Source: Neorhizobium galegae bv. orientalis str. HAMBI 540 | GTDB taxonomy: Bacteria; Pseudomonadota; Alphaproteobacteria; Rhizobiales; Rhizobiaceae | Assembly: GCF_000731315.1 (NCBI RefSeq) | Contig: NZ_HG938353.1 | Span: 2,232,001 to 2,296,000 of the forward strand | Reading direction: 5' to 3' | DNA length: 64,000 nucleotides | Part shown: positions 25,601 to 34,586 of the stretch, piece after piece | How the letters are laid out: each line of letters begins with the position of its first letter | How positions within the stretch are numbered: the first letter of the stretch is position 1 | Program-made: the position numbers and the translations under genes | Notes under the pieces: generated by a model | Database searches by the model: none | Told to the model about the DNA's origin: nothing | The model's input: the letters and a program-made list of their open reading frames with translations, nothing else

Positions 25601-25614
25601 TTTGGGATCCCAAA
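25601..25614. promoter_or_regulatory. Perfect 14-base palindrome TTTGGGATCCCAAA
   Basis: A perfect palindrome whose half-site TTTGGGAT is the left half of the words at 21853 and 25447. It lies between the GntR stop and the O-demethylase promoter; a symmetric dimer-binding operator is the simplest reading. Confidence 0.5.
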
Positions 25615-25643
25615 GTGAATCGCTTCGGCGCCTGCAAACGTTC

Positions 25644-26459
25644 CTAGTCTTCGTTTTCGTCTTGCATCAGGCCATTGATATGACCGGCGGGACTATCGAG
25701 GTCGAAGATCGGCAGGATGCGCGAACCGTCGATCGCAAAAAGCCCCTTGCTGATGCCGAGGCTGATCTTCACCCCTTCCCCATGCTCGCGGAAAAGGCTT
25801 TCGGCACGGGCGCCGTCACGGGCGATCAGCGCCGAGACCATGTGATGGTGCTGCCAGTGCGCGTAGTGAAGATGCTGCGCCCGCTCCTTGCGGGTGATGT
25901 TGTCGAAGCGGATCGAATCCGGTGCGCCGAACGGCACGCGGTCGAAAAGGCTGGTGAGCTGGTGCAGCAGGTTTCCGCCGCCGGCCTCGGTGATCAGCGT
26001 GTGGAAACGCAGGTTCATCGCCGCATAGCGCCCCTCGTTGACGGGATCGTCGATACCGCCGTTCTCGAAGATGTCGTCACCTTCCCGCAGGCAATCCTTG
26101 AGTTCCGCCACCAGCGTCGGCGACGGGCCTTCGCTGGCGATCTTCTTGGCCGCATAACCTTCGATCATCGAACGCAGCTCGATCGCCTCGATCACATCGG
26201 CAACCTTGTAGGCCCTGACCCGATATCCGCGGGCGCCGACCCGCTGCAGCACGCCCTCTTCGACGAGTACGGCCAGCGCATGCCGGATCGGCGTGCGCGA
26301 CACGCCGAGCGCTTCGGCAAGCCCGGATTCGGACAGCTTCTTGCGCGGATCGATCGTGCCGTCGCTCGCCCAGGTCCTGAGCTTGTCGATCACGTGCTGC
26401 TGGCGGGTTTCCTGCTTCTCAGGCCCGGGAGGGTTCGGGGGTCGGGTGCCTGTGGTCAT
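25644..26459 (-). CDS. GntR family regulator, FCD subfamily
   Basis: A 271-residue protein with a winged helix (recognition segment SRTPIRHALAVLVEEG, about residues 52-75) and an FCD ligand domain with His ligands (LRFHTLITEAGGG). A Pro-rich N-terminal tail precedes it. It lies between the ABC importer genes and the O-demethylase gene, all leftward, and is the likely controller of one or both. The short palindrome TCAATATTGA (26531-26540) lies in its own upstream region. Confidence 0.88.
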   Translation of the reverse strand: MTTGTRPPNPPGPEKQETRQQHVIDKLRTWASDGTIDPRKKLSESGLAEALGVSRTPIRHALAVLVEEGVLQRVGARGYRVRAYKVADVIEAIELRSMIEGYAAKKIASEGPSPTLVAELKDCLREGDDIFENGGIDDPVNEGRYAAMNLRFHTLITEAGGGNLLHQLTSLFDRVPFGAPDSIRFDNITRKERAQHLHYAHWQHHHMVSALIARDGARAESLFREHGEGVKISLGISKGLFAIDGSRILPIFDLDSPAGHINGLMQDENED

Positions 26460-26617
26460 GCTTGGGCCTCACCTGCGCCATATCGAAATGCGGATTGCGC
26501 CGGGCCAGAAAGGACGGCCCGGAACATCGCTCAATATTGAATATCTGCGACAAAACGCAAGTTTTCCCTATTGGACGCTTGGGCCCAGTCCGGACAGGCC
26601 CGGGCAGCCGGGAACGA

Positions 26618-27712
26618 TCAGTTCCGCACGGCCCAGGCAGCCTCCACGGGTGCGGCGACCGTCACCGGGCGGCCGATATCGACGTTCGAAAGCGACGAGG
26701 CCTCGACATGCAGCGTCTGCGCCGGGGTCTTCACCATGATCGAGCGATGCGAACCACGGAAGATTGCCTGCGAAACCTCGCCCGACCAGGAGAGATCGCC
26801 GTTCACCTGGCCCGCATCGCGGACATGCAGGTTTTCCGGGCGGACCATCACCGTGACATCCGCACCCTTCGGCATTTCAGTTGCCGCATGACAGTCGCCG
26901 GACCAGCCCTGGCCTTCGACCGAGAGCTTGAAATATTGCCCGCCATTCGGACGGCAGTCCTTGACCGTGGCGTTCAAAAGGTTGGGCGTTCCGAAGAAGG
27001 CGGCGACCTGCCGGTTTTCCGGCCGGCGGTAGATCTCTTCCGGCGCGCCGACCTGCAGGATCTTGCCGCCATGCATGACGACCACCCGGTCGGACAGCGC
27101 CATGGCTTCCGCCTGGTCGTGGGTGACGTAGAGCGCGGTGATCTTCAGGCGCTGCTGCAGCGCGCGGAAATCGTCGCCCATCTGGGTGCGCAGGCGCGCG
27201 TCGAGGTTGGAGAGCGGCTCGTCGAGCAGCAGCACTTCCGGCTCGAACACCAGCGCACGGGCGATCGCCACGCGCTGCTGCTGGCCGCCGGACAGTGCCG
27301 GCGACGGACGCTCGGCATATTGCTCCATCTCGACGAGGCGCAGCGCGTTCATGACGCGATCGTTGATTTCCTTGTCCGGGCGGCGACGGATGCGCAAGGG
27401 ATAGGCGACGTTGTCGAACACCGTCATATGCGGCCAGATCGCATAGGACTGGAAGACCATGCCGAGGCGGCGCCGTTCGGAGGGCACGAAATAGCCCTTC
27501 TCCGAATCCGACACGACATTGTCGCCGATCGCAATGCGGCCGCCGGTATTTTTCTCAAGGCCGGCCACCATGCGCAGCGTCGTCGTCTTGCCGCAGCCCG
27601 ACGGCCCGAGCAGCGTGACGAATTCGCCGCTCTTGATCTTCAGGTTCACATTGTCCACGGCCGTTACCGCGCCATACATGCGGCTCACGTTTTCGAGCGT
27701 CACCGAAGCCAT
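26618..27712 (-). CDS. ABC transporter ATP-binding protein, PotA/FbpC type
   Basis: A 364-residue ATPase: Walker A GPSGCGKTT, Q-loop MVFQSYAIWPHMTV, signature LSGGQQQRVAIARAL, Walker B VLLLDEPLSNLD, then a C-terminal TOBE regulatory domain from about residue 280. This is the class that energises iron(III), polyamine, phosphonate or thiamine importers. It is the third gene of a leftward binding protein/permease/ATPase unit. Confidence 0.92.
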   Translation of the reverse strand: MASVTLENVSRMYGAVTAVDNVNLKIKSGEFVTLLGPSGCGKTTTLRMVAGLEKNTGGRIAIGDNVVSDSEKGYFVPSERRRLGMVFQSYAIWPHMTVFDNVAYPLRIRRRPDKEINDRVMNALRLVEMEQYAERPSPALSGGQQQRVAIARALVFEPEVLLLDEPLSNLDARLRTQMGDDFRALQQRLKITALYVTHDQAEAMALSDRVVVMHGGKILQVGAPEEIYRRPENRQVAAFFGTPNLLNATVKDCRPNGGQYFKLSVEGQGWSGDCHAATEMPKGADVTVMVRPENLHVRDAGQVNGDLSWSGEVSQAIFRGSHRSIMVKTPAQTLHVEASSLSNVDIGRPVTVAAPVEAAWAVRN

Positions 27713-27799
27713 ATTTCTCTTCCTTTCGGAGCGGATGCCAGAATCCGCTTAAACGACAACCAAAAATCGGCCGGCGGCCGCAGCCGCCGGGCGTGAAGC

Positions 27800-29566
27800 C
27801 TAAAGCTTGCTGATGCGCGATTTGATGAAGCTGAGCTGCACCCAGCGGAACACGATGACCAGGAGCATCATCATCAAGCCGATGACGCTCACCTGTTCGG
27901 CATTGCCGTTGGCCCAGAGCTTCATCAGCACGACCGCCAGCGTTTCCGATCCCACCGAATAGAGAAGGATCGACGCCGACAGCTCGCGCATGATGCCGAA
28001 GAAGGTCAGCACCCAGCCGACGGCGAAGGCCGGCCAGGCAAGCGCCACCATGATCCGCCACATGGTCTGGAACCAGCTCGCGCCGTGGACGCGCGAACAT
28101 TCTTCCAGATCATAGGAAAGCTGGTGATAGGCACCGGTCATCACCCGCACGGAGACCGGCGTGCCGAGCGCGATATAGGCAAGCAGCAGCGCCCAGATGG
28201 TGCCATAGATCGGGATCGGTCCCGGCAGCATCGCAAACGCCCAGAGGAAACCGACGCCGAGCACCATGCCCGGCATCATCCACGGAAGCCAGGCCATGCT
28301 GTCGATCAGGTTGCGACCGCGCCAGCGGGTGCGCACCGAGATGTAGGCGACGATCGCGCCGAGCGCCATGGTCGCGGTGGCGCCGAGCAGGCCGAGCACC
28401 ATCGTATTGCGGACCGCCCGCCAGAATTCGCTGTTGGCGAAGACGGCCCTGTAGTGCTCCAGCGTCAGCATGTCGTAGGTGTAGAAGCCGAAGAAGCGGA
28501 AAAACGAGCCGAGCATCAGCTGTCCGATCGGCAACACCACCGTGATGAAGAAGAACAGCACACAGAAGGCGAAGGTAACCCAGCGCCAGGGGCCGAGTTC
28601 CATGACGCTTGGGCGAAACCCCTTGCCGGTGACGGTCTGGAAACTCTTGCCGCGCAGCATCCACCACTGCCAGATGACGAGCAGGAACATCAGCCCCATG
28701 ATCGCGAAGGAAAGCGACGTCGCGTACTGGTAGTCGGGCGTCGCGCGGTGGTTGATCGACTCGTAGATGTCGGTGGTGATCACCTTGATGCCTGCGGGCA
28801 GACCGAAGAACAGCGCCGACTCGAAGGTCTCGATGCCCTTGATGAAGCTCAGCATGAACGAGCTGGTCAGCACCGGCAGCATCAGGAGCAGGGTGATCTT
28901 GCGGAAGGTCGTCCAGCGCGAGGCGCCGCACATGCGGCTCGATTCCTCGAGCGACGGGTCCATTGCCCGGAACGCGTCGACCATGAACAGGAACAGGAAC
29001 GGGATCGAATACTGGCACATGTGCCAGATGACGCCTCCATAGGAATAGATGTTGACGAGCGGATCGGTCGCGCCGGTTGCCCAGCGCCAGACCATGTTGA
29101 TGACGCCCACCTGCGGGTTGGCGAGCATGCCCCAGGCCATCGCGGTCAGGATCGGCGGAATGAAGAACGGCAGCGTGATCAGCACTTCCAGCGTGCCGCG
29201 GAACGGCGTGTCGGTGCGCGCGACGATCCAGGCGAGAAACACCGCGATCGTCAGCGACGGTATGGTCTTGGCAAGCGATATGCCGATCGTGTTGGCCAGA
29301 ACGATGAGGTTCTGGGTGGTCATGATCGAGCGGTAGCCGTTCAGATTGAACTCCCCGGCCATGCCGGGCGGGGTGGAATGCAGGCTGCCGTAAAGCAGCA
29401 TGGCGAGCGGATAGATGGTCAGGAAGCCGAGGATCAGGATCAGCACCAGCATGCCGATCAGACGCCACAGCGATCCGCCCGAAAAGGCGCGCGTGAAAGC
29501 ATTGCCGGCAATCGTCGGCGCAGTTTCGGCGATGTCGTCTAGGGGGCGATTGTGGATAATCGTCAT
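27800..29566 (-). CDS. ABC transporter permease with two fused membrane domains (FbpB type)
   Basis: A 588-residue protein with two BPD_transp_1 domains in one chain, each with its cytoplasmic EAA-like loop (ESSRMCGASRWTTFRKI in the first half, ECSRVHGASWFQTMWRI in the second). Fused permeases of this size are typical of the FbpB iron(III)/2-aminoethylphosphonate class. The single chain replaces a two-gene permease pair. The substrate is not evident; the neighbourhood suggests an organic acid or aromatic rather than iron. Confidence 0.92.
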   Translation of the reverse strand: MTIIHNRPLDDIAETAPTIAGNAFTRAFSGGSLWRLIGMLVLILILGFLTIYPLAMLLYGSLHSTPPGMAGEFNLNGYRSIMTTQNLIVLANTIGISLAKTIPSLTIAVFLAWIVARTDTPFRGTLEVLITLPFFIPPILTAMAWGMLANPQVGVINMVWRWATGATDPLVNIYSYGGVIWHMCQYSIPFLFLFMVDAFRAMDPSLEESSRMCGASRWTTFRKITLLLMLPVLTSSFMLSFIKGIETFESALFFGLPAGIKVITTDIYESINHRATPDYQYATSLSFAIMGLMFLLVIWQWWMLRGKSFQTVTGKGFRPSVMELGPWRWVTFAFCVLFFFITVVLPIGQLMLGSFFRFFGFYTYDMLTLEHYRAVFANSEFWRAVRNTMVLGLLGATATMALGAIVAYISVRTRWRGRNLIDSMAWLPWMMPGMVLGVGFLWAFAMLPGPIPIYGTIWALLLAYIALGTPVSVRVMTGAYHQLSYDLEECSRVHGASWFQTMWRIMVALAWPAFAVGWVLTFFGIMRELSASILLYSVGSETLAVVLMKLWANGNAEQVSVIGLMMMLLVIVFRWVQLSFIKSRISKL

Positions 29567-29602
29567 GGGATCCTCGCGGCTCCGGGTATGAAAAACGGCA
29601 CC

Positions 29603-29625
29603 GCCGGCCCGAACATCGGACCGGC
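29603..29625 (-). other. Stem-loop between binding-protein and permease genes
   Basis: GCCGG (29603-29607) pairs with CCGGC (29621-29625), extended by three further pairs after one mismatch. It lies 16 bases after the binding-protein stop. This is the same arrangement as after dctP, chvE and ytfQ, though weaker. Confidence 0.45.
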
Positions 29626-29640
29626 AGCGGCCTGGGAGGC

Positions 29641-30702
29641 TTACTTGAAGATGTCCTTGGACTTGGCCAGCATCTCGTTCTGGCGGGTGGTGTCCGTCGT
29701 GCCGTAGAGCTTGGCTTCGGAAATCGCTTTGACGTCCGCCGGCAGGCCTTCGGTCATGCCGGAAAGGACGGGACCGTAGCCGAGGCTCGCATAGATTTTC
29801 TGCACGACCGGGCCCTGCATGAAATCGAGATAGAGTTTGGCGGCGTTCGGGTGCGGAGCCTTCTTGAGCATGACGTTGCCGTAAAGAACGTAAGGAACGC
29901 CCTCCTCCGGAATGATGAACTTGACCGGCAACCCCTTCAGATCCGAGAAATCGGTCATGATGACCGGCATGTAGATCGAATATTCGCCGCGTGCGGTGCG
30001 GCGCTGCGATTCGCGCTGGTCGCGGGTGAAGACGAGCTTCTGGCTCGCGACCTTCTTCACATAGTCCTCGCCAATCCTGTCATAGGTCGAGAAGAACCAG
30101 AGGTAGCCGGCACCGATCGCACGCGGATCATCGGACAGGATCTTGCCCTGCCATTTGGGATCGGCAACGTCTTTCCAGCTCTTCGGCTCGTCCGCAGGCT
30201 TCACGAGGCCGGTATTGATCATGATCCCGTAGGGAATGGTCATGACCGAGGCCATCGGCACCTTGAGCTTGAACTTGTCGCCGATCTTTTGCGAATTCGG
30301 GGTCACCGGCAGCGGATCGACGGACTTGTCCTCCTTGTCGTAGAGCATGGTCTGCCCTTCGCTGGTGAACATCACGTCGGCGGCGAAGCGGCCAGCGGCC
30401 TGCTCGACGCGGACGCGTTCGCGGATTTCGGAGGCGCGCGCTTCAAGCACTTCGACGGAAATTCCGTATTGCTTGGTGAAGGCCTCGGCGATCTGCTTGG
30501 TGCTCGGCTGGCCGACGAGCGCGGTATAGAGGACGAGCGAGCCCTCCTTCTTGCCCGCGTCGATCACCTTCTGCCATTCGGCATCCTGCGCGAAGGCAGG
30601 CAGGCCGGCCGCTGCCGAGATGGCAAGGCTGCCCGCAGCCGCCATGAAAAACCGGCGCGACCATTTTTGAATGGCCGAAGTCATGAATGTGTTTGTCGTC
30701 AC
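29641..30702 (-). CDS. ABC transporter substrate-binding protein, iron/polyamine/organic-acid type
   Basis: A 353-residue extracellular solute-binding protein (SBP_bac_6/FbpA-like). The N-terminus has a twin-arginine-like signal (SRRFFMAAAGSLAISAAAG, cleavage near AFA-QD). The mature part starts AEWQKVIDAGKKEGSLVLYTALV, the usual first strand of this family. The Tyr pair that binds iron in FbpA is not obvious, so an organic ligand is likely. First gene of the leftward ABC unit, divergent from a LysR gene. Confidence 0.9.
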   Translation of the reverse strand: MTTNTFMTSAIQKWSRRFFMAAAGSLAISAAAGLPAFAQDAEWQKVIDAGKKEGSLVLYTALVGQPSTKQIAEAFTKQYGISVEVLEARASEIRERVRVEQAAGRFAADVMFTSEGQTMLYDKEDKSVDPLPVTPNSQKIGDKFKLKVPMASVMTIPYGIMINTGLVKPADEPKSWKDVADPKWQGKILSDDPRAIGAGYLWFFSTYDRIGEDYVKKVASQKLVFTRDQRESQRRTARGEYSIYMPVIMTDFSDLKGLPVKFIIPEEGVPYVLYGNVMLKKAPHPNAAKLYLDFMQGPVVQKIYASLGYGPVLSGMTEGLPADVKAISEAKLYGTTDTTRQNEMLAKSKDIFK

Positions 30703-31194
30703 GTGTCTCTCCTCCCTGGAACCGACGATCGAGCATCGCGCCCGGGACCTGATCCCGGCACTCGACGCTCAAAAATTTCAGCGGCCACCGACCGCAATCT
30801 CCCTTTTCACCGCAAGCGGTGCCGCTTTCCCGAACAGCTACTCAATCCCGACGGCTCACCTATCGCTTCGGAACGATCTGGCGCGCGCCCTGCAATTGAC
30901 AAGGTCCCTGATAAGCATCGCATGATGCGGAACATCTGGGCCTTCGGTTTGGACGGGATTGGCCTTGGCCAACTGCGAACTCCCTTTTTGAACTCCGATC
31001 TGCGCCGGCTCTCCCTGCCAGTCGCGGTAATGCCACCCGGCATCGGAATTCCCTCATCTGTTAGATTGACCTTTTCCCGTGCAGGGGAAAAGCACCATTT
31101 TTTTACATTCACTTTTCTCGAAAATAGAAAGATGAATTGTGCTACCGTTTACGCGGAGGGCCACTCGACAGGGCGGCATGGGAGACCTAAGACA
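30703..31194. other. 492-base gap between the ABC unit and a LysR gene
   Basis: No gene is supported. It contains the palindrome TTGGCC-tt-GGCCAA (30959-30972) and an AT-rich stretch just before the LysR gene (about 31098-31130). It should hold the divergent promoters of the leftward ABC unit and the rightward LysR gene. Confidence 0.4.
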
Positions 31195-32100
31195 TTGGAT
31201 ACGCTTATCAATATCCGCACGTTTCTAGCCGTTGCCCGGTCCGGCAGCTTTTCGGCGGCGGGCCGTCATCTCGGCGTCGCACCCTCGGTCGTGACGAAAC
31301 GCGTCAGCCGGTTGGAGGACCAGATGCGGGTGAAACTCTTCATCCGCTCGACCCGCCAGATTATCCTGACGGAGGTCGGCGAACGCTACCTGCCCCGCTA
31401 CCAATCGCTGGTCAAGGAGATCGACGATGCCATCAGCGGAGCGGCGGCCGTCGCCCAGCGGATCGAGGGACATTTGAGGATAAAGGCGCCGACGACGGTG
31501 ACGATCGCCTTCCTCGCCCGCATCCTCAGCGATTTCCAGCAGGAGAATCCGAACGTCACCATGGACCTTGCGCTGGTCGACCGTTCGGTCAATCCGGCGG
31601 AAGAGGGATACGATATCGCGCTCGGCGCCCTGCCTGCCTCCTATTCGAATGTCATCGACGAGCCGCTCTGTCCCTACCCGCGAAAACTCTGCGCCGCTCC
31701 CGACTATCTCGAAAACCGCGGCCTGCCGAAACATCCGCGCGACCTCGTCGATCATATCTGCCTTACCTTCCACGCGACCGGCTCGACCTGGTCGTTCCTG
31801 AGCCCCGGCGGCCCGATCGATGTCGAGGTGCGCTCCGCCTTCAGCGCCAACGATACCCAAATCCTGCACGACCTGGCGCTCCGGGGCCGTGGCGTCGCCA
31901 TGGTGGCGAGCTACGTAGCGGAGGAATCGATCCGGAGCGGCAGGCTGATCGAGTTGCTGCCGGACTTTCCCGTGGCGGAGCTCTGGCTGAAGGCGCTCAT
32001 CCCCCAAACCCAGGCGCGCAAACCGACCGTGCGCGCGCTGATGGAATGGCTGCGTATCCATATGCACACGGCTCTGGTGATCGGCGACCGCGCCGCTTGA
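31195..32100 (+). CDS. LysR family transcriptional regulator
   Basis: A 301-residue LysR protein: winged helix-turn-helix in the first 60 residues (FSAAGRHLGVAPSVVTKRVS) and the effector domain after it. I chose the TTG at 31195 because it gives the standard LysR opening (DTLINIRTFLAVARSGSF) with GGGAG 10 bases upstream. An in-frame ATG at 31132 would add 21 residues with no similarity. It precedes two amidohydrolase genes on the same strand and may control them or the divergent ABC unit. Confidence 0.85.
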   Translation: MDTLINIRTFLAVARSGSFSAAGRHLGVAPSVVTKRVSRLEDQMRVKLFIRSTRQIILTEVGERYLPRYQSLVKEIDDAISGAAAVAQRIEGHLRIKAPTTVTIAFLARILSDFQQENPNVTMDLALVDRSVNPAEEGYDIALGALPASYSNVIDEPLCPYPRKLCAAPDYLENRGLPKHPRDLVDHICLTFHATGSTWSFLSPGGPIDVEVRSAFSANDTQILHDLALRGRGVAMVASYVAEESIRSGRLIELLPDFPVAELWLKALIPQTQARKPTVRALMEWLRIHMHTALVIGDRAA

Positions 32101-32130
32101 GCGTGGCACTTTTGCCTGGGAAGAAAAGCT

Positions 32131-32164
32131 GAAAGCCCTTTGGCTTTCTCGAATCGAGAAAGCC
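32131..32164 (+). other. Interlaced alternative hairpins after the LysR gene
   Basis: Three copies of one arm alternate: GAAAGCC (32131-32137), GGCTTTCTCGA (32142-32152) and TCGAGAAAGCC (32154-32164). The middle arm can pair with either neighbour, the second pairing being a perfect 11-bp palindrome with one centre base. No T-run follows. The rest of the 239-base gap has no supported gene. Confidence 0.5.
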
Positions 32165-32339
32165 GCTACGATGAAAAAGCATATTCTCTTGGCTTCCTGT
32201 GCCGCTTACCCTCCCAAATCGAGGAAACGCATCGGTGATGCGAGGGTGGCCACCGTCTGTCGACGTGCCGCCCGGGAGTGAGGTTCAGGTACGCCGCGAA
32301 ACGAGCGGTCGGGCCGACAGACAAGGGAGGTTTTAAGCG

Positions 32340-33419
32340 GTGGATACTGCTGTGACCCAGCAGCGCCCTGTGCTTTCGCAATTGGGCGCGATCGATTGTG
32401 ACGTTCATCCGGACGCGCCGCTGCGCGAGGATCTTCTACCCTATTTCGACGAATACTGGCGCGAGATCGTCACGACGCGCGATGTCGACCGTCTGGAACT
32501 CACCAATTTCCCGACACGCACCAAGCCCTTCTTCCGGGAGGACTGGAAGGCGACGGAAGGCAAGGGCGTTGAAAAGCTCCGCAAGAACCTGCTCGATCCC
32601 TACGGTCTCAAATACGCGATCCTCAACTGCGTCACCGCCGTGCACGCGATCTACGATCCCTATCTCGCCACCGCCGTCTGCCGCGCCACCAACGACTGGC
32701 TGAAGGCGGAATGGCTGGACCGCGACCCGCGCCTGCGTGCCTCCCTGGTGCTGCCGATGCAGAACCCGGAAGCCGCCGTCGAGGAGATCGAGCGCTTCGC
32801 CGATGACAAGCGTTTCGTGCAGGTGCTGACGCTCTGCATGGGCGAGATGCCGCTCGGCCGCCGCATCTACTGGCCGGTCTACGAAGCGGCCCAGCGGCAT
32901 GGCTTCGCGCTCGGCGTGCATGCCGGCAGCGCCTACCGCCACGCGCCGAGCCAGAGCGGTTTCCTCTCCTATCTCGCCGAGGATTACGTCCACCAGGTCC
33001 AGGGTTTTGCTACCCAGGTCGGCAGTTTCGTCGCCGAAGGCGTGCTCGGCAAATTCCCCGACATGAAGATCGTGCTGATCGAATCCGGCGTCTCCTGGCT
33101 GCCCGGCCAGATGTGGCGGATGAGCAAGGACTGGCGCGGCGCCCGCATCGAGATCCCCTGGGTGAAGGAGCCGCCGTCGGCCCTCGTCCGCCGCCAGATC
33201 CGCATGACGACGCAGCCCTTCGATGCGCCGCGCGATCCGGCCGAACTGGAACGCATCATCGAGCATCTCGATTGCGACGACATGCTGCTCTTCTCGACCG
33301 ACTATCCGCATGCGCAATTCGAGGGCGATGCCGCGATCCCCGCCGGTTTCCCGGAACGCCTGATCGACCGGCTGGTTCGGGACAATGCGCTCGCCACCTA
33401 TCCGCGACTGGAGGACTAA
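32340..33419 (+). CDS. Amidohydrolase family protein 1 (ACMSD-like metal-dependent hydrolase/decarboxylase)
   Basis: A 359-residue TIM-barrel amidohydrolase (Amidohydro_2). Metal ligands are expected at DVH (Asp21, His23), at the His of GVHAGSAYRH, and at the Asp in FSTDYPH near the C-terminus. The family includes aminocarboxymuconate-semialdehyde, 5-carboxyvanillate and other aromatic-acid decarboxylases as well as hydrolases; the segment does not say which. GTG start at 32340 with AAGGGAGG upstream. It is 3 bases from a paralogue, so the two may form a heteromer or act in sequence. Confidence 0.83.
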   Translation: MDTAVTQQRPVLSQLGAIDCDVHPDAPLREDLLPYFDEYWREIVTTRDVDRLELTNFPTRTKPFFREDWKATEGKGVEKLRKNLLDPYGLKYAILNCVTAVHAIYDPYLATAVCRATNDWLKAEWLDRDPRLRASLVLPMQNPEAAVEEIERFADDKRFVQVLTLCMGEMPLGRRIYWPVYEAAQRHGFALGVHAGSAYRHAPSQSGFLSYLAEDYVHQVQGFATQVGSFVAEGVLGKFPDMKIVLIESGVSWLPGQMWRMSKDWRGARIEIPWVKEPPSALVRRQIRMTTQPFDAPRDPAELERIIEHLDCDDMLLFSTDYPHAQFEGDAAIPAGFPERLIDRLVRDNALATYPRLED

Positions 33420-33422
33420 GCC

Positions 33423-34526
33423 ATGGACCATGCCGTTCTGGACAAGGACGCCAAAGCAGACGCCAAGCTCGGGATCGTCGACTGCGATATCCATCCGGCC
33501 TTCGGTTCGCCCGCCGAACTTGCGAAATTCCTGCCCGTTCGCTGGCGTGACCATCTCGCCGATTACGGCCAGCGTAGCGCCAATCCGGTCGTCGGAACCC
33601 TGCCCTATCCGCGCATGACGCCCGGCAACGGCATGCGCCGCGACGCCTGGCCGCCGAACGGCGGACCACCGGCCTCCGACCTTGCCTTTCTGCAGGAACA
33701 GCTGCTCGACCCGCTCGGCATCGAATACGGCATCCTGCAGCCGCTGGCCGCCGGTTCGTCGACATTGAACCAGGAACTGGGTGCTGCCATGTGCGCCGCC
33801 GTCAACGACTGGCAGCTCGACAAATGGACAGGCCCCGACCCGCGCCTGAAAGCCTCAATCTCCGTCACCCAGGAAGACGTGCCGGCGGCGCTTGCCGAAA
33901 TCGAAGCGCGCATCGGTGATAAGAGTTTTGCCCAGATCGCCATTCCGCCGCGCACCATCGAGCCGGCCGGCCGCCGGCGCTACTGGCCGATCTACGAGGC
34001 CGCCGAACATTACGACATGCCGATCGGCATGCATTCCGCCGCCTACGGCCAGCACGCCAACAGCGGCGCCGGCTGGCTGAACTTCTATATCGAGGAACAC
34101 TATGCCTTCTCGCACAGCCTGCAGAGCGTCGTCACCAGCATGGTCTTCGAGGGCGCCTTCGAACGCTTCCCGAAGCTGAAACTGGTCGTCGTCGAAGGCG
34201 GTTTCGCATGGGCGGCGCCGCTGATGTGGCGCCTTGACAAGCAGTGGGAACGGATGCGCTCGGAGGTCCCGCATGTGAAGCGGCCGCCGTCAGAATATAT
34301 CCGCGAAAACGTCTGGTTCACCACTCAGCCGATCGAGGAGCCGGAAAACAACCGCCACCTGCTCGACACGCTGCGTTGGGTCGGCACCGACCGGCTGATG
34401 TTCTCGACCGATTATCCGCACTGGGATTTCGACGATCCGCGCTACGCCTTCAAGGTGCCGCTGTCGCCGACCGAGCGCGCGCAGATCTTTCGCGATAATG
34501 CGAAGCGCGTCTACCGCCTGCCCTGA
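33423..34526 (+). CDS. Amidohydrolase family protein 2 (ACMSD-like)
   Basis: A 367-residue paralogue of the preceding protein with the same barrel and ligands (Asp22-Ile-His24; IGMHSAAYGQH; FSTDYPHWDFDDP). It differs mainly in a longer loop around residues 60-80 (RRDAWPPNGGPPASD), probably at the substrate mouth. It is followed after 60 bases by a Rieske ferredoxin gene. The tandem pair plus Rieske protein form one rightward unit; substrate unknown, with an aromatic carboxylate favoured by context. Confidence 0.83.
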   Translation: MDHAVLDKDAKADAKLGIVDCDIHPAFGSPAELAKFLPVRWRDHLADYGQRSANPVVGTLPYPRMTPGNGMRRDAWPPNGGPPASDLAFLQEQLLDPLGIEYGILQPLAAGSSTLNQELGAAMCAAVNDWQLDKWTGPDPRLKASISVTQEDVPAALAEIEARIGDKSFAQIAIPPRTIEPAGRRRYWPIYEAAEHYDMPIGMHSAAYGQHANSGAGWLNFYIEEHYAFSHSLQSVVTSMVFEGAFERFPKLKLVVVEGGFAWAAPLMWRLDKQWERMRSEVPHVKRPPSEYIRENVWFTTQPIEEPENNRHLLDTLRWVGTDRLMFSTDYPHWDFDDPRYAFKVPLSPTERAQIFRDNAKRVYRLP

Positions 34527-34586
34527 ATTGAAGACAAGATCAGCTCTTCCGGAAACGCAATCAGTATCGATGGATTGAAATAGAGA

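Noticed and set aside
32171..32281. Tiny frame starting MKKHILLASCAAYP, lipoprotein-like at first sight
   Set aside because: About 36 codons, no ribosome site, no lipobox context after the cysteine and an Arg-rich tail; more likely part of the amidohydrolase leader.
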